A program made the translations under genes and the position numbers. Under the pieces are notes generated by a model. The model was given only the letters and a program-made list of their open reading frames with translations. It had not been told where the DNA came from and did not search any database. Shown here one piece after another: positions 32,330 to 40,728 of a DNA stretch of 64,000 nucleotides. The first letter of the stretch is position 1, and the number at the start of each line of letters is the position of its first letter. The DNA comes from Camelimonas lactis (lineage in GTDB: Bacteria > Pseudomonadota > Alphaproteobacteria > Rhizobiales > Beijerinckiaceae): NCBI RefSeq assembly GCF_004342915.1, contig NZ_SLWL01000006.1, positions 62,001 to 126,000 on the forward strand. Direction: 5' to 3'.

Positions 32330-32459
32330 ATGGGTGATGTCTTTCTGCTGAGCGAGCGGCAGATGGCTCGCATTTTGCCATTTTCCCGTTGTCACACGGC
32401 GCATCGCGGATCGACGACCGGCGCGTCGTCAGCGGCATTGTCCATGTGATCCGCCACGG
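32330..32459 (+). pseudogene. IS5-type transposase 5' remnant, frameshifted
   Basis: MGDVFLLSERQMARILPF, then after a one-base loss in the T-run at 32381-32384 the next frame gives LSHGASRIDDRRVVSGIVHV, the usual N-terminus of an IS5-family transposase (SHG-x-x-R-x-DDRRV-x-SGI). Similarity ends at about 32459, where a decayed NmrA-like gene begins on the other strand. GGAG precedes the ATG. The 320 bp to its left (32009-32329) hold no gene and probably include the element's left end. Confidence 0.7.
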
Positions 32460-32762
32460 ACGGCACGACCGTGCCTCTGAACGGTTTATCCAGCACGAAG
32501 ATCAGGCGTTTGACGCCCGCCGCGTGCATCGAGGCGACGACGCTTCTCGCCTGGTCGTCGAGATTTTCGCCGGTCAGATTAGCATAGACCACATCCTGCC
32601 CGGCTATTGCCTCGTCGAAGGCCGAACGATCAAGCACGTCAACGTCGTCCTGAAAGACAGAGGCTTTCGTGGGAACGCTCGACAGTTTGTCGGCATCGCG
32701 GACAAACAGCGTCATGCTGATGCTGTCTGGCCGCTCGCCCCGGGAATGAGAACTTTGGTCAT
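32460..32762 (-). pseudogene. Decayed NmrA/NAD(P)-binding oxidoreductase gene
   Basis: The start MTKVLIPGASGQTA overlaps the stop of the hydrolase gene by ATGA, as in a coupled operon, but the frame then hits TGA. In another frame MTLFVRDADKLSSVPTKASV and DVVYANLTGENLDDQARSVV follow, then LIFVL jumps directly to DKPFRGTVV, skipping most of the catalytic half. The gene ends against the IS5-type remnant. Two internal deletions and the truncation make it clearly non-functional. Confidence 0.75.
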
Positions 32763-33706
32763 TGCCCAGTCGCCTCGTTCAGGTGCTTTTTGAAGAACGG
32801 CGCCAGCTTTTCGAGCGCGAGGTCGACGGGCTCGGGCTTGTCGTAGAGATCGTAGTGCGACCAGTCCTCAAGCGAGACGAGTTGGCGATCCTTCGAGGCA
32901 GTCGAGCGACCATAGATTTCCATCCCGTCGCGATAGGCGCCAAACGCACCGACCTTCTGGCCGATCACCACCATCATCGGCTGGGTCATCAGGATCTCGG
33001 CAAAGGCAAAGGCGTCCCAGCCGAGCGTGTTCTGCGCATGGCTGAACAGCATCCGCGTCCAGCCGCCGGGCTGTTGGCCGCGCGGCGTCTTGTAGTAATC
33101 GGTCGCTTCGAACACGTCACGCTCCGTCAGACCGGCGACCTTGGCAGCACCAGGACTGGCAGGCAGAAGTTCGTTGACCTGCAATTCGCCGCCGCGCGCT
33201 TCTTTGGTGCGTTGCGCCGCCATGGCCGCAAGCGCGCCGAGCGGATCGTAGTTGCTGAAGCCCTCGCGGAACAGGCGGCCGATATTAACCGGGGTGATTG
33301 CGACGACGGCCTTGATGCGCTTTTCGGTCAGCGTGGCGTTCAGCACATAGCCGCCACCGCCGCAGATGCCGATCACGCCGATCCGGTCGGCGTCGACATA
33401 AGGGAGTGTAACCGCATAGTCGATAACGTGGCTGATGTCCTCGACCCGCTGGGTCGGGTCCTCGATCCAGCGCGGCTCGCCGCCGGATTCGCCCTGAAAG
33501 CTCGCGTCATAAGCGATGACGACAAAGCCCTGTTCCGCGAGCGCCTTGCCGTAGACATTGCCCGAAGTCTGCTCCTTGCAGCTTCCGAATGGATGAACGG
33601 CGATGATCGTCGCCCAGGTCATGGCCGCGTCGAAGTTCGGCGGGAACTGGATGTTGGCGGCAATATGCCATGCCATGTCCCGGTTCTGGATTTTCACGGA
33701 TTCCAT
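32759..33706 (-). CDS. Alpha/beta hydrolase, dienelactone-hydrolase-like (copy 1)
   Basis: A 315-aa hydrolase with the start fixed by AAAGGAA upstream of the ATG at 33706. The nucleophile elbow reads GVIGICGGGGYVLNA, placing Cys where most esterases have Ser, as in dienelactone hydrolases; Asp and His should come from the C-terminal part (WSHYDLYDKPEPVDLALEKL). Strand motifs FVVIAYDASFQGESGGEPRW are typical of the YcjY/DLH-like group. It has the same length as the adjacent upstream gene and clear homology to it, hence a tandem duplication. The divergent LysR gene probably controls both. The substrate is unknown. Confidence 0.88.
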   Translation of the reverse strand: MESVKIQNRDMAWHIAANIQFPPNFDAAMTWATIIAVHPFGSCKEQTSGNVYGKALAEQGFVVIAYDASFQGESGGEPRWIEDPTQRVEDISHVIDYAVTLPYVDADRIGVIGICGGGGYVLNATLTEKRIKAVVAITPVNIGRLFREGFSNYDPLGALAAMAAQRTKEARGGELQVNELLPASPGAAKVAGLTERDVFEATDYYKTPRGQQPGGWTRMLFSHAQNTLGWDAFAFAEILMTQPMMVVIGQKVGAFGAYRDGMEIYGRSTASKDRQLVSLEDWSHYDLYDKPEPVDLALEKLAPFFKKHLNEATGQ

Positions 33707-33770
33707 GATCGTTTCCTTTCGGTGAGGGCGGCATCGGGCATACGCGGCGTCCCGATGCACGCCAGCTTCG

Positions 33771-34718
33771 TCACTCGGCAGCCTGCGCAGCCGTGGCGGT
33801 GGCGGAGAGCTTCGCGGTGAAGAACGGCGCCAGGACCGAAACGGCCTCATCGACGAACGGCTGTCCGTCATAGAGGTCCATGTGATTGGCCCCCTCGACG
33901 ATGTGAAACGCCTTGTCCGTGCTCGCAGCACGGTCGAAGAGGTCGTCGCTCATCCACTTGCTGCCCGCCACGCTGCCGGCGACGATCTGGATCGGTTGCG
34001 TCAGATAGACGTCGGCCATGTGATAGGCATCGTAGGTGATGATCTGATTGAGGCTGCGCAGCGTTGCGAAGCCCGGCGCGGTCGCGCACTCGGCCCGCGG
34101 CGTGTGGTAATATTCCCAGGCCTGCCGCAGTTCTTCGTTCGGCGCGTCCTTCTCGGTCAAAGGCGCCAGCGGCATGGTGGCGTAACCCTTGCCTGCGGCG
34201 TCCGTCGTGCGGGCGTTCGATCCCGCCTCGACATAGGGCAGCGCATCGACAGACTTGACGGTGTTCTCCCAGCCATTGCGGAACATCGAACCGATATTGA
34301 CCGCGCTCACCGTGCCGATCGCCTTGATGCGGCGGTCCTGAATGGCGGCATTGGCGGTGTAGCCCGCGCCGGCGCATATGCCCATGGCGCCGATCCGGTT
34401 GTTGTCAACGTAAGGCAGCGTCGTCAGATAGTCGATGACCGCACTGACGTCCTCGGCGCTGACATAGGGATTTTCGAGCTGGCGCGGATCGCCGCCGCTC
34501 TCGCCCTGATAGGAACGGTCGAAGGCGATAGTGACGAAACCCTGCTCGGCGAGCTTCTTGGCATAGGTCCCAGCGGTCTGTTCCTTCACGCCGCCGCCGG
34601 GATGCGAAACGACGACAGCCGGCCATGTTTTCGCTTCATCGAAACCGTCGGGGAAATTGATCACAGCCGACATGACGATGGTCGGGTTGTTCGAATTGTT
34701 GAAGCTGATCTTGCCCAT
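33771..34718 (-). CDS. Alpha/beta hydrolase, dienelactone-hydrolase-like (copy 2)
   Basis: A 315-aa paralogue of the downstream hydrolase, with the elbow GAMGICAGAGYTANA (again Cys), FVTIAFDRSYQGESGGDPRQ, and a C-terminal His in EGANHMDLYDGQPFVDEAVS. AAGGAGACAGG precedes the ATG. The genes are separated by 64 bp and read in the same direction away from a LysR-type regulator, so this copy is the first gene of the operon. Substrate-pocket regions differ between the copies more than the core strands do, suggesting different substrates. Confidence 0.88.
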   Translation of the reverse strand: MGKISFNNSNNPTIVMSAVINFPDGFDEAKTWPAVVVSHPGGGVKEQTAGTYAKKLAEQGFVTIAFDRSYQGESGGDPRQLENPYVSAEDVSAVIDYLTTLPYVDNNRIGAMGICAGAGYTANAAIQDRRIKAIGTVSAVNIGSMFRNGWENTVKSVDALPYVEAGSNARTTDAAGKGYATMPLAPLTEKDAPNEELRQAWEYYHTPRAECATAPGFATLRSLNQIITYDAYHMADVYLTQPIQIVAGSVAGSKWMSDDLFDRAASTDKAFHIVEGANHMDLYDGQPFVDEAVSVLAPFFTAKLSATATAAQAAE

Positions 34719-34807
34719 TTCCTGTCTCCTTTGTTGAGCCAGCGGCCGTTTGGAATTCTTTCCGGGTATCCGCTTGCCGATGGACGTAATTTACGCCAGA
34801 AAGATTA

Positions 34808-34820
34808 TGTCGATTAGACA
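34808..34820. promoter_or_regulatory. Candidate LysR-type regulator box
   Basis: TGTC-GATTA-GACA, a perfect inverted repeat with the T-N11-A form, in the AT-rich divergent region, 36 bp before the LysR start codon and 90 bp before the hydrolase operon. Confidence 0.45.
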
Positions 34821-34855
34821 AGAAATTCATATTGGGCCTATCACTGGAGTGATGA

Positions 34856-35749
34856 ATGAGGCGGGATGAGATCGCCGATCTGGCGGCGTTCGTCGTCGTC
34901 GCCGAGGAGCGCAGCTTCACCAGGGCGGCGACGCGTCTCGGCATGGCGCAGTCCGCTCTCAGCCAGATCGTGCGGCGGATCGAGGAGCGGCTTGGTGTGC
35001 GGCTGCTGTCGCGCACGACACGGAGCGTGGCGCCTACCGAAGCGGGCGAGCGGCTGATCGCGACGCTCGGTCCCATGCTGCACGATCTCGATTTGGCCGT
35101 TGCGTCGCTCGGCGATCTGCGGGATCGCCCGTCGGGCACGATCCGCATCACCACCGTGGAGCACGCGGCCAAGACAATCATCGTTCCGGCAATGAAGCGG
35201 CTGCTGCCGGACAATCCTGACATCAAGGTGGAGATCACCATCGACTACGGTCTGGCCGATGTCGTTGCCGACCGCTTCGACGCAGGCGTCAGGCTCGGCG
35301 GCGACATTGCGAAGGGCATGATCGCGATGCGCATCGGACCGGACACGCCGATGGCGATCGTCGGTTCACCCGATTACTTTCGAAAGCATCCGGCGCCCGC
35401 ATCGCCGGCGCAACTCGTCGATCATCGTGCGATCAACCTGCGTCTGCCGACCTCCGGCACGCTGAACGGCTGGCGCCTCACACCCGGCGGCCGGGAAACG
35501 CGCGTTCGCATCGACGGACCTCTGGTCCTCAACACCATCGACCTTATTCTCGATGCGACACTCGATGGACATGGCCTTTCTTATCTACCGCTCGATCAGG
35601 TTCGGCCGCATCTGAAGGCCGGCCGGCTAATGCGGGTGCTCGACAAGTTCACGCCCGCCCTGCCGGGCTATCACCTCTATTATCCCCACCGTCGGCATCC
35701 ATCCGCCGCTTTCAGCCTGTTCGTCGAGACCCTGCGGTTTCGCGGATGA
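34856..35749 (+). CDS. LysR-family transcriptional regulator
   Basis: A 297-aa regulator. The helix-turn-helix (about 5-62) reads AFVVVAEERSFTRAATRLGM then AQSALSQIVRRIEERLGVRL and LSRTTRSVAPTEAGERL, the classic LysR pattern. The effector-binding part resembles the AaeR/YafC-type group (DYGLADVVADRFDAGVRLGG, MRIGPDTPMAIVGSPDYF). It is transcribed away from the tandem hydrolases and probably activates them in response to a small molecule. GGAG is within reach of the ATG. Confidence 0.93.
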   Translation: MRRDEIADLAAFVVVAEERSFTRAATRLGMAQSALSQIVRRIEERLGVRLLSRTTRSVAPTEAGERLIATLGPMLHDLDLAVASLGDLRDRPSGTIRITTVEHAAKTIIVPAMKRLLPDNPDIKVEITIDYGLADVVADRFDAGVRLGGDIAKGMIAMRIGPDTPMAIVGSPDYFRKHPAPASPAQLVDHRAINLRLPTSGTLNGWRLTPGGRETRVRIDGPLVLNTIDLILDATLDGHGLSYLPLDQVRPHLKAGRLMRVLDKFTPALPGYHLYYPHRRHPSAAFSLFVETLRFRG

Positions 35750-35854
35750 CGGATGCCATGCGAGGTCGGGCGGAAGTGGCCAAGGAGGAATGCAGAGGGA
35801 AATAGGCGCCGTTCGGCGCCAAACCGTTTTCCAAAATGGCAATTTCGGCCAAGG

Positions 35855-35944
35855 TGGCGGAGGGAGCGGGATTCGAACCCGCGATACGGTTGCCCGTATA
35901 CACACTTTCCAGGCGTGCGCCTTCAACCACTCGGCCACCCCTCC
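35855..35944 (-). tRNA. tRNA-Ser (anticodon GGA)
   Basis: A 90-nt class II tRNA. The acceptor GGAGGGG pairs with the 3' CCCTCC region and CCA is encoded. The anticodon loop CTGGAAA gives GGA. The long variable arm TACGGGCAACCGTA and the T-loop GGTTCGAATCC are clear. Confidence 0.95.
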
Positions 35945-36729
35945 GCAGCAGGACCAGGTCCAGCTGGAAATAACCGGCGCGCTGCGCGTCCTGCCCTGCA
36001 GGAGCCGGCGACCGGTTATGGCGCGATGTATACCGCAAGATGCGACGAGCGCAAGGGGCGACGCTCAGGGCGCGGAGCCTGTCCACGCAGGTTTCGTTCC
36101 GTGCGCCGGCTGGCCAGTGGTGTGGCGGCGTTTCGCGCCATCGCATCGAACGAACTCCATGGAGCGAAATGGATGGCGAATGGCGGACCGGCCTCCCTCG
36201 CCGCCGTGCGCTGGCCGCGTCAGCGTTTTGCCGTCTGGTCGGCCCCATTGTCGCGGAAGCGCTGTCCCTTTCGGGGCATGAGCGGGAAACGGGCCTGCTT
36301 TTTATGGGGCTCTGTTTTCGCAAGAACGCCTGTTCATTCTCGGAAGAAACACCAGGGCGCCGGGGCGTTCAGCGCCATTGCAGCATCATCGCCGCTGTAG
36401 AACCGGTCTGGCGATGGCGCCAAGCCTCCCGGGACAAGGCATCGGTTCCACGGCGTCGCCGCGCCTGCGGCGCTGCGCTCGCCAGCAGCTGCGCCATGAC
36501 GCGGGCATCCCAGGATCGTCTGGCGGCGTTACCTGACGCGTGATTTCGCAGGCAGCGGCGTATCGCCTGTCCGAGAACGATGCGCCTGGCCGACCCAGCG
36601 GGGCGCACGGCCGGGCCTCCGCCAAGGGAATTTCGTGGCCCCCTCGCCGGGGCGGCCGTCGCGGTTCCGGTGGTGTTTTCGAGCCATTATTCCGTGGCGG
36701 CGCAAAGCAAACCTGGACGCCGACATCCG
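35945..36729. other. 785-bp region without a recognisable gene
   Basis: Several GC-rich frames are open on both strands but show low-complexity Arg/Ala/Pro composition, no ribosome sites and no family similarity. Downstream of a tRNA-Ser, such a region can be an integration scar, but I see no integrase fragment or repeated tRNA 3' end. Confidence 0.35.
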
Positions 36730-37434
36730 TCACACCTCAAGCCACTCCTGGCGGACGCTGGCGTTGGCGTTGAAGTCGGCGACGCTGCCTTCAAAGACGA
36801 TGCGGCCATGGCCCATGACATAGAGCCGGTGACTGATCTTCAACGCGATGGTCAGCTTCTGCTCCACCAGCAGAATGGCGACGCCGCGACTGGCGATCTC
36901 GGCCAGCAAATTGCCCACCAGTTCGACCATCATTGGCGCCAGCCCTTCGGTGGGCTCGTCAATCATCACCAGATCAGGATCGCCCATCAGCGTGCGGCAA
37001 ATGGTGAGCATCTGTTGCTCGCCGCCAGACATCACGCCCGCCGGCGTGTCCGCCCGCTCTTCCAGCCGCGGAAAGATCCTGAACATGTCCTGCATCGACC
37101 AGCGGCCGGCCTGTCTGGCGGATTTCTGGCCCAGCAACAGGTTCTGGCGAACGGTCAGCGATGGAAACACGTCGCGATTTTCCGGCACGTAGCCAAGGCC
37201 GAGCCGGGCGATCTGGTGCGGTTTCATTCCGGCAATATCGCGGCCCGCGAAACGGACTACGCCAACCGGCGGCACGTCGCCCATGATCGCCTTGATGGTG
37301 GTGGAGCGTCCGACGCCATTCCGGCCGAGCAGCGAAACGATCTCTCCCGCGTTGATGTGGAAATTGACGCCATGCAGAATGTGGCTCTTGCCGTAATAGG
37401 CGTGGAGGTCCTGCACGTCGAGCAGCGCGCTCAT
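36730..37434 (-). CDS. livF: Branched-chain amino-acid ABC transporter ATPase LivF (Walker A Lys replaced by Arg)
   Basis: The second ATPase of the liv importer, 234 aa. The signature MSGGEQQML and Walker B LVMIDEPTEGL are intact, as is the family C-terminus (VMGHGRIVFEGSV). The Walker A motif however reads GRNGVGRSTT: position 43 is Arg where Lys contacts the ATP phosphates. Arg here usually weakens ATP hydrolysis, so one of the two ATP sites may be degenerate; LivG keeps its Lys. It is the last gene of livHMGF, overlapping livG by 4 bp (ATGA). Confidence 0.93.
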   Translation of the reverse strand: MSALLDVQDLHAYYGKSHILHGVNFHINAGEIVSLLGRNGVGRSTTIKAIMGDVPPVGVVRFAGRDIAGMKPHQIARLGLGYVPENRDVFPSLTVRQNLLLGQKSARQAGRWSMQDMFRIFPRLEERADTPAGVMSGGEQQMLTICRTLMGDPDLVMIDEPTEGLAPMMVELVGNLLAEIASRGVAILLVEQKLTIALKISHRLYVMGHGRIVFEGSVADFNANASVRQEWLEV

Positions 37435-38183
37435 GCCGGCGCCTCCTCTCCAAGATAGGCTTCGCGCACCGCCGGATTGGCGCGGATGGCCTGCGGCGTG
37501 TCAGAGGCGATGATCTGGCCATAGACCAGAACGGAGATCCGGTCAGCCAGCCCGAACACCACCCCCATGTCGTGTTCGACCATGATCAGGGTGCGGCCCT
37601 CCGAAACCTTGCGGATCAGCGCCACTGCCTGCTCGGTTTCGGCGTGGCTCATGCCGGCGGTCGGCTCGTCGAGCATGATGACATCGGCGCCGCCCGCGAT
37701 GGTGACGCCGATTTCGAGCGCCCGCTGATCGGCATAGGCCAGCACGCCCGCCGGCGTATCGCGCCGCGCCGTCAGGCCAATCATTTCCAGCACTTCCTCC
37801 GCCCGCTCATTGGCGTCTTTCAGACGGTCGACAAACCGCCAGAATGCGTAGCGATAGCCCAGCGACCAGAGCACGGCGCAGCGCAGGTTCTCGTAAACCG
37901 AGAGTTTCGGAAAAATATTGGTGATCTGGAAGCTGCGCGACAGCCCGCGCCGGTTGATCTCATAGGGGCGCAGGCCGGTGATGTCCTCCCCCTTCAATTC
38001 AATCACCCCCGAGGACGCCTGCAGGCGTCCGCTAATGAGATGGAACATCGTGGACTTGCCGGCGCCGTTCGGGCCGATCACCGCGTGCCGCTCGCCCCTG
38101 TTCACCGTCAGGTTGAGGCCCCGGATAATCTCCGTGGGGCCAAAACTCTTGCGCACGTCCCTGAGCGCGATTGCCGGGTTCAT
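37431..38183 (-). CDS. livG: Branched-chain amino-acid ABC transporter ATPase LivG
   Basis: A 250-aa ATPase with Walker A GPNGAGKST, Walker B DVIMLDEPTAGM, the switch His in IMVEHDMGVVFGLADRI and the LivG-specific insertion region (RSFQITNIFPKLSVYENLRC). The signature is LAYADQRALEI, a divergent form of LAYGQQR. The ATG at 38183 overlaps the livM stop (ATGA); longer frames upstream run through livM and are not coding. It should pair with LivF on the cytoplasmic side of the LivHM channel. Confidence 0.95.
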   Translation of the reverse strand: MNPAIALRDVRKSFGPTEIIRGLNLTVNRGERHAVIGPNGAGKSTMFHLISGRLQASSGVIELKGEDITGLRPYEINRRGLSRSFQITNIFPKLSVYENLRCAVLWSLGYRYAFWRFVDRLKDANERAEEVLEMIGLTARRDTPAGVLAYADQRALEIGVTIAGGADVIMLDEPTAGMSHAETEQAVALIRKVSEGRTLIMVEHDMGVVFGLADRISVLVYGQIIASDTPQAIRANPAVREAYLGEEAPA

Positions 38184-39439
38184 GAGTTCACCTTCGTGGT
38201 TCCAGGCGCCGCCAGCGCGCGACCCCATGCGTCGGCGACGCGCGGCCACGCCGCCCGCACGCCAAACGCGCCGCCCGCGAACAGGACAAGCGCCGCCAGC
38301 CAGGGCCAGGGGCTGGCGCCATTCATGGGGATCCCGAATATCGACAGCTGCGGCCCATCGCTGGCCGCCTGGACCAGCATGTGATGGGCGAGTTCGATCA
38401 GCATGACGCCGCCGAGCGCCAGCCCAAGCATGGGAACGGCTGCCAGCGCATAGGCCGGCAAGAGCCGGACGATGCGTCCGTTCCTGAGCAGCGGCCAGTG
38501 CAGGGCCAGCCATCCGGCCATTCCCCCAGGCGCGTACATGACGATGAAAATGAACATCAGGCCGAAATACAGCATCCACGCCTTGGTGATGTCCGACAGC
38601 GAGACCTGCAGGAAGGTCACGAAAATCGCGCCAATCACCGGGCCGGCGAAATGACCGGCGCCGCCCACAAAGCTCATCAGCAGCACCTGCCCGGATGCGG
38701 CCGCGCCGATGGATTGCAGGTTCATCAGCTCGAAATTGATCGCGGCGAGCGCGCCGGCGACGCCAGCGAACATCGCCGACAGCACGAACGCCTGGAAGCG
38801 CACGCGCTGGGTGGAGTAGCCGATAAATTCGACGCGCTCCGGATTGTCCCGCACGGCGTTGCACATGCGGCCGAACGGCGTGCGCGTCAGGGCGTACATC
38901 AGCACGATGCAGACGAAGCACCAGAAGGCGATGAGATAGTACACCTGAATCTGCGGTCCGAACTTGTAGCCGAAGAACGCCAGCAATTTTGTCCGGTTGG
39001 TGGAAATACCGTCCTCGCCGCCGAAGAAGGTATGCAGCACCAGGGCGAACGCCGCCACCAGTTCACCCAGACCCAGCGAGATCATGGCGAACACCGTGCC
39101 GGCGCGCCGGGTCGACACCGCGCCAAAAATAACGCCGAAGAACAGGCCGGCGGCGGCGCCGACCAGCGGAATAACCGGCAGCGGAACCGGCAGCTTGCCG
39201 GCGGCGATGATGTTCATGGCGTGGGCGGCGCAAAAGCCGGCAAGCCCGTAATAGACCGCGTGCCCGAATGACAGCAGCCCGGTCTGACCCAGCAACATGT
39301 TGTAGGAGAGCGCGAAGATGATCATCACGCCCATCAGGCTCATGGTGGTGATCGCCACGCTCGACGGAAACACCACCGGCGCGATCAGCAACGCGACGGC
39401 AACCGCGGCGAAGCAGAGAAGGTAGCGCATGCCGGTCAT
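38180..39439 (-). CDS. livM: Branched-chain amino-acid ABC transporter permease LivM
   Basis: A 419-aa permease with the conserved LLGQTGLLSFGHAVYYGLAG and NPERVEFIGYSTQRVRFQAF segments of LivM. It is longer than many LivM proteins because of a C-terminal extension with two further hydrophobic segments (YALAAVPMLGLALGGVMLIE; WPWLAALVLFAGGAFGVRAA). The start overlaps the livH stop and the stop overlaps livG, so translation is coupled. Confidence 0.93.
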   Translation of the reverse strand: MTGMRYLLCFAAVAVALLIAPVVFPSSVAITTMSLMGVMIIFALSYNMLLGQTGLLSFGHAVYYGLAGFCAAHAMNIIAAGKLPVPLPVIPLVGAAAGLFFGVIFGAVSTRRAGTVFAMISLGLGELVAAFALVLHTFFGGEDGISTNRTKLLAFFGYKFGPQIQVYYLIAFWCFVCIVLMYALTRTPFGRMCNAVRDNPERVEFIGYSTQRVRFQAFVLSAMFAGVAGALAAINFELMNLQSIGAAASGQVLLMSFVGGAGHFAGPVIGAIFVTFLQVSLSDITKAWMLYFGLMFIFIVMYAPGGMAGWLALHWPLLRNGRIVRLLPAYALAAVPMLGLALGGVMLIELAHHMLVQAASDGPQLSIFGIPMNGASPWPWLAALVLFAGGAFGVRAAWPRVADAWGRALAAPGTTKVNS

Positions 39440-40371
39440 GATTCACGCGTCCCGAACAGTCCGGTGGGCCTGAGGATGAGCACAAGCACAAGCAGGAGAT
39501 AGGGCAGGACAGGCGCGATCTGGGCGAGCGGCGCGCGGCCGAGTTCGCCAAATATCCCCGCCGCCGTGGGGCCAATGACATCGGCGAGCGAGACGTTGAT
39601 GGCGACCGCGAATGTCTGGATCAGGCCAATGAGCAGCGAGGCGACAAACGCGCCGCCAAGCGAACCAAGGCCGCCGACCACGATCACCACGAACAGGATC
39701 GGCCCGAGCAGCGCCGCCATGGACGGCTGGGTGACCAGGGCCGGCCCGGCGATGACGCCGGCGAGCCCGGCGAGCCCAGCGCCGACGCCAAACACCATCA
39801 TGAACACCCGGGGCACGTTGTGGCCCAGCATCGCGACCATGTCCGGGTGCGTGAGGGCCGCCTGGATGATGAGGCCCACCCGGGTGCGGCGCAGCACGAG
39901 GATCAGGAACACGAACATCGCCACCGCCGTCGCCAGCATGAAGATCCGGTACGCGGGATAGGTGGTGCCAAAGAGGCTGAATGCGACGAAATCGAGCGAT
40001 GGCGGCGGCCGATAGTCCACCGGCGCCTTGCCCCAGATCATGCTCACCAGTTCCTCGATGACGAAGGCGAGGCCAAAGGTGAACAGCAGCTCGGCCACAT
40101 GCCCGTAGCGGTGGACGCGGCGCAGGCCATAGCGTTCAATCAGGGCGCCCACAACGCCCACCAGCAGCGGCGCGATGATGAAGCCTGGCCAGAAGCCAAT
40201 GTGGCGGGAAATCTCGAAACCGAAATAGGCTCCGATCATGTAGAAACTGGCGTGGGCGAAATTCAGGACCCCCATCATGGAGAAGATGAGGGTGAGGCCG
40301 CTCGCCATCATGAACAGCAGCATGCCGTAGAGCACGCCGTTGAGGGTAGAGAAAGTGACAAGCTCAAGCAT
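39436..40371 (-). CDS. livH: Branched-chain amino-acid ABC transporter permease LivH
   Basis: A 311-aa permease from the ATG at 40371 (MLELVTFSTLNGVLYGMLLF). Conserved LivH elements are SMMGVLNFAHASFYMIGAYF and VVGGLGSLGGAFVASLLIGL. Together with LivM it forms the transmembrane pathway. An ATG-like start 17 codons upstream is possible but adds non-family residues. The binding-protein gene livK lies 357 bp upstream on the same strand. Confidence 0.93.
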   Translation of the reverse strand: MLELVTFSTLNGVLYGMLLFMMASGLTLIFSMMGVLNFAHASFYMIGAYFGFEISRHIGFWPGFIIAPLLVGVVGALIERYGLRRVHRYGHVAELLFTFGLAFVIEELVSMIWGKAPVDYRPPPSLDFVAFSLFGTTYPAYRIFMLATAVAMFVFLILVLRRTRVGLIIQAALTHPDMVAMLGHNVPRVFMMVFGVGAGLAGLAGVIAGPALVTQPSMAALLGPILFVVIVVGGLGSLGGAFVASLLIGLIQTFAVAINVSLADVIGPTAAGIFGELGRAPLAQIAPVLPYLLLVLVLILRPTGLFGTRES

Positions 40372-40728
40372 CGGCAATCCGGAGCCCCAGCCGGTTTCCA
40401 GCGAAGCTGGACGTCGCTTCACATGAAAACCGGGTCAATGCGAAAAGGATGGAGAAAAATCCCGCCCTGGCTCGAAGAATTCTGCTCCAGGCGCATCACG
40501 CCATCGGCTGCCGCCGCCAGGCGACAGCTGGCGGGCGCGAGGAGCCCGCATGTTGGTGGGGCGTGAACCTGGCCCGCGCCAGACCACGCCGGCGGAACGC
40601 CGCAGTCACCGCCAGCGGCGGCGCCATCCTCACCAACGAGCTTGCCTGGCTGGAAGCGCCCTGCCCGCTCGCCCGCACGACGGCGTTATGGGGAAACCGC
40701 GAGGATCACGCCGGAACGCCAGCGTGGC
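40372..40728. other. livK-livH intergenic spacer
   Basis: 357 bp with no gene or obvious hairpin terminator. A spacer of this length lets livK be expressed at a higher level than the permease and ATPase genes, by a second promoter or partial termination. I see no defined box. Confidence 0.3.

Noticed and set aside
35945-36729. Possible integrative-element scar downstream of tRNA-Ser
   Set aside because: No integrase fragment, no repeated tRNA 3' end and no mobile genes were found.
38184-38921. In-frame upstream extension of livG through livM
   Set aside because: The extension is not family-like and lies inside the livM coding region; the ATGA overlap at 38180-38183 marks the real start.
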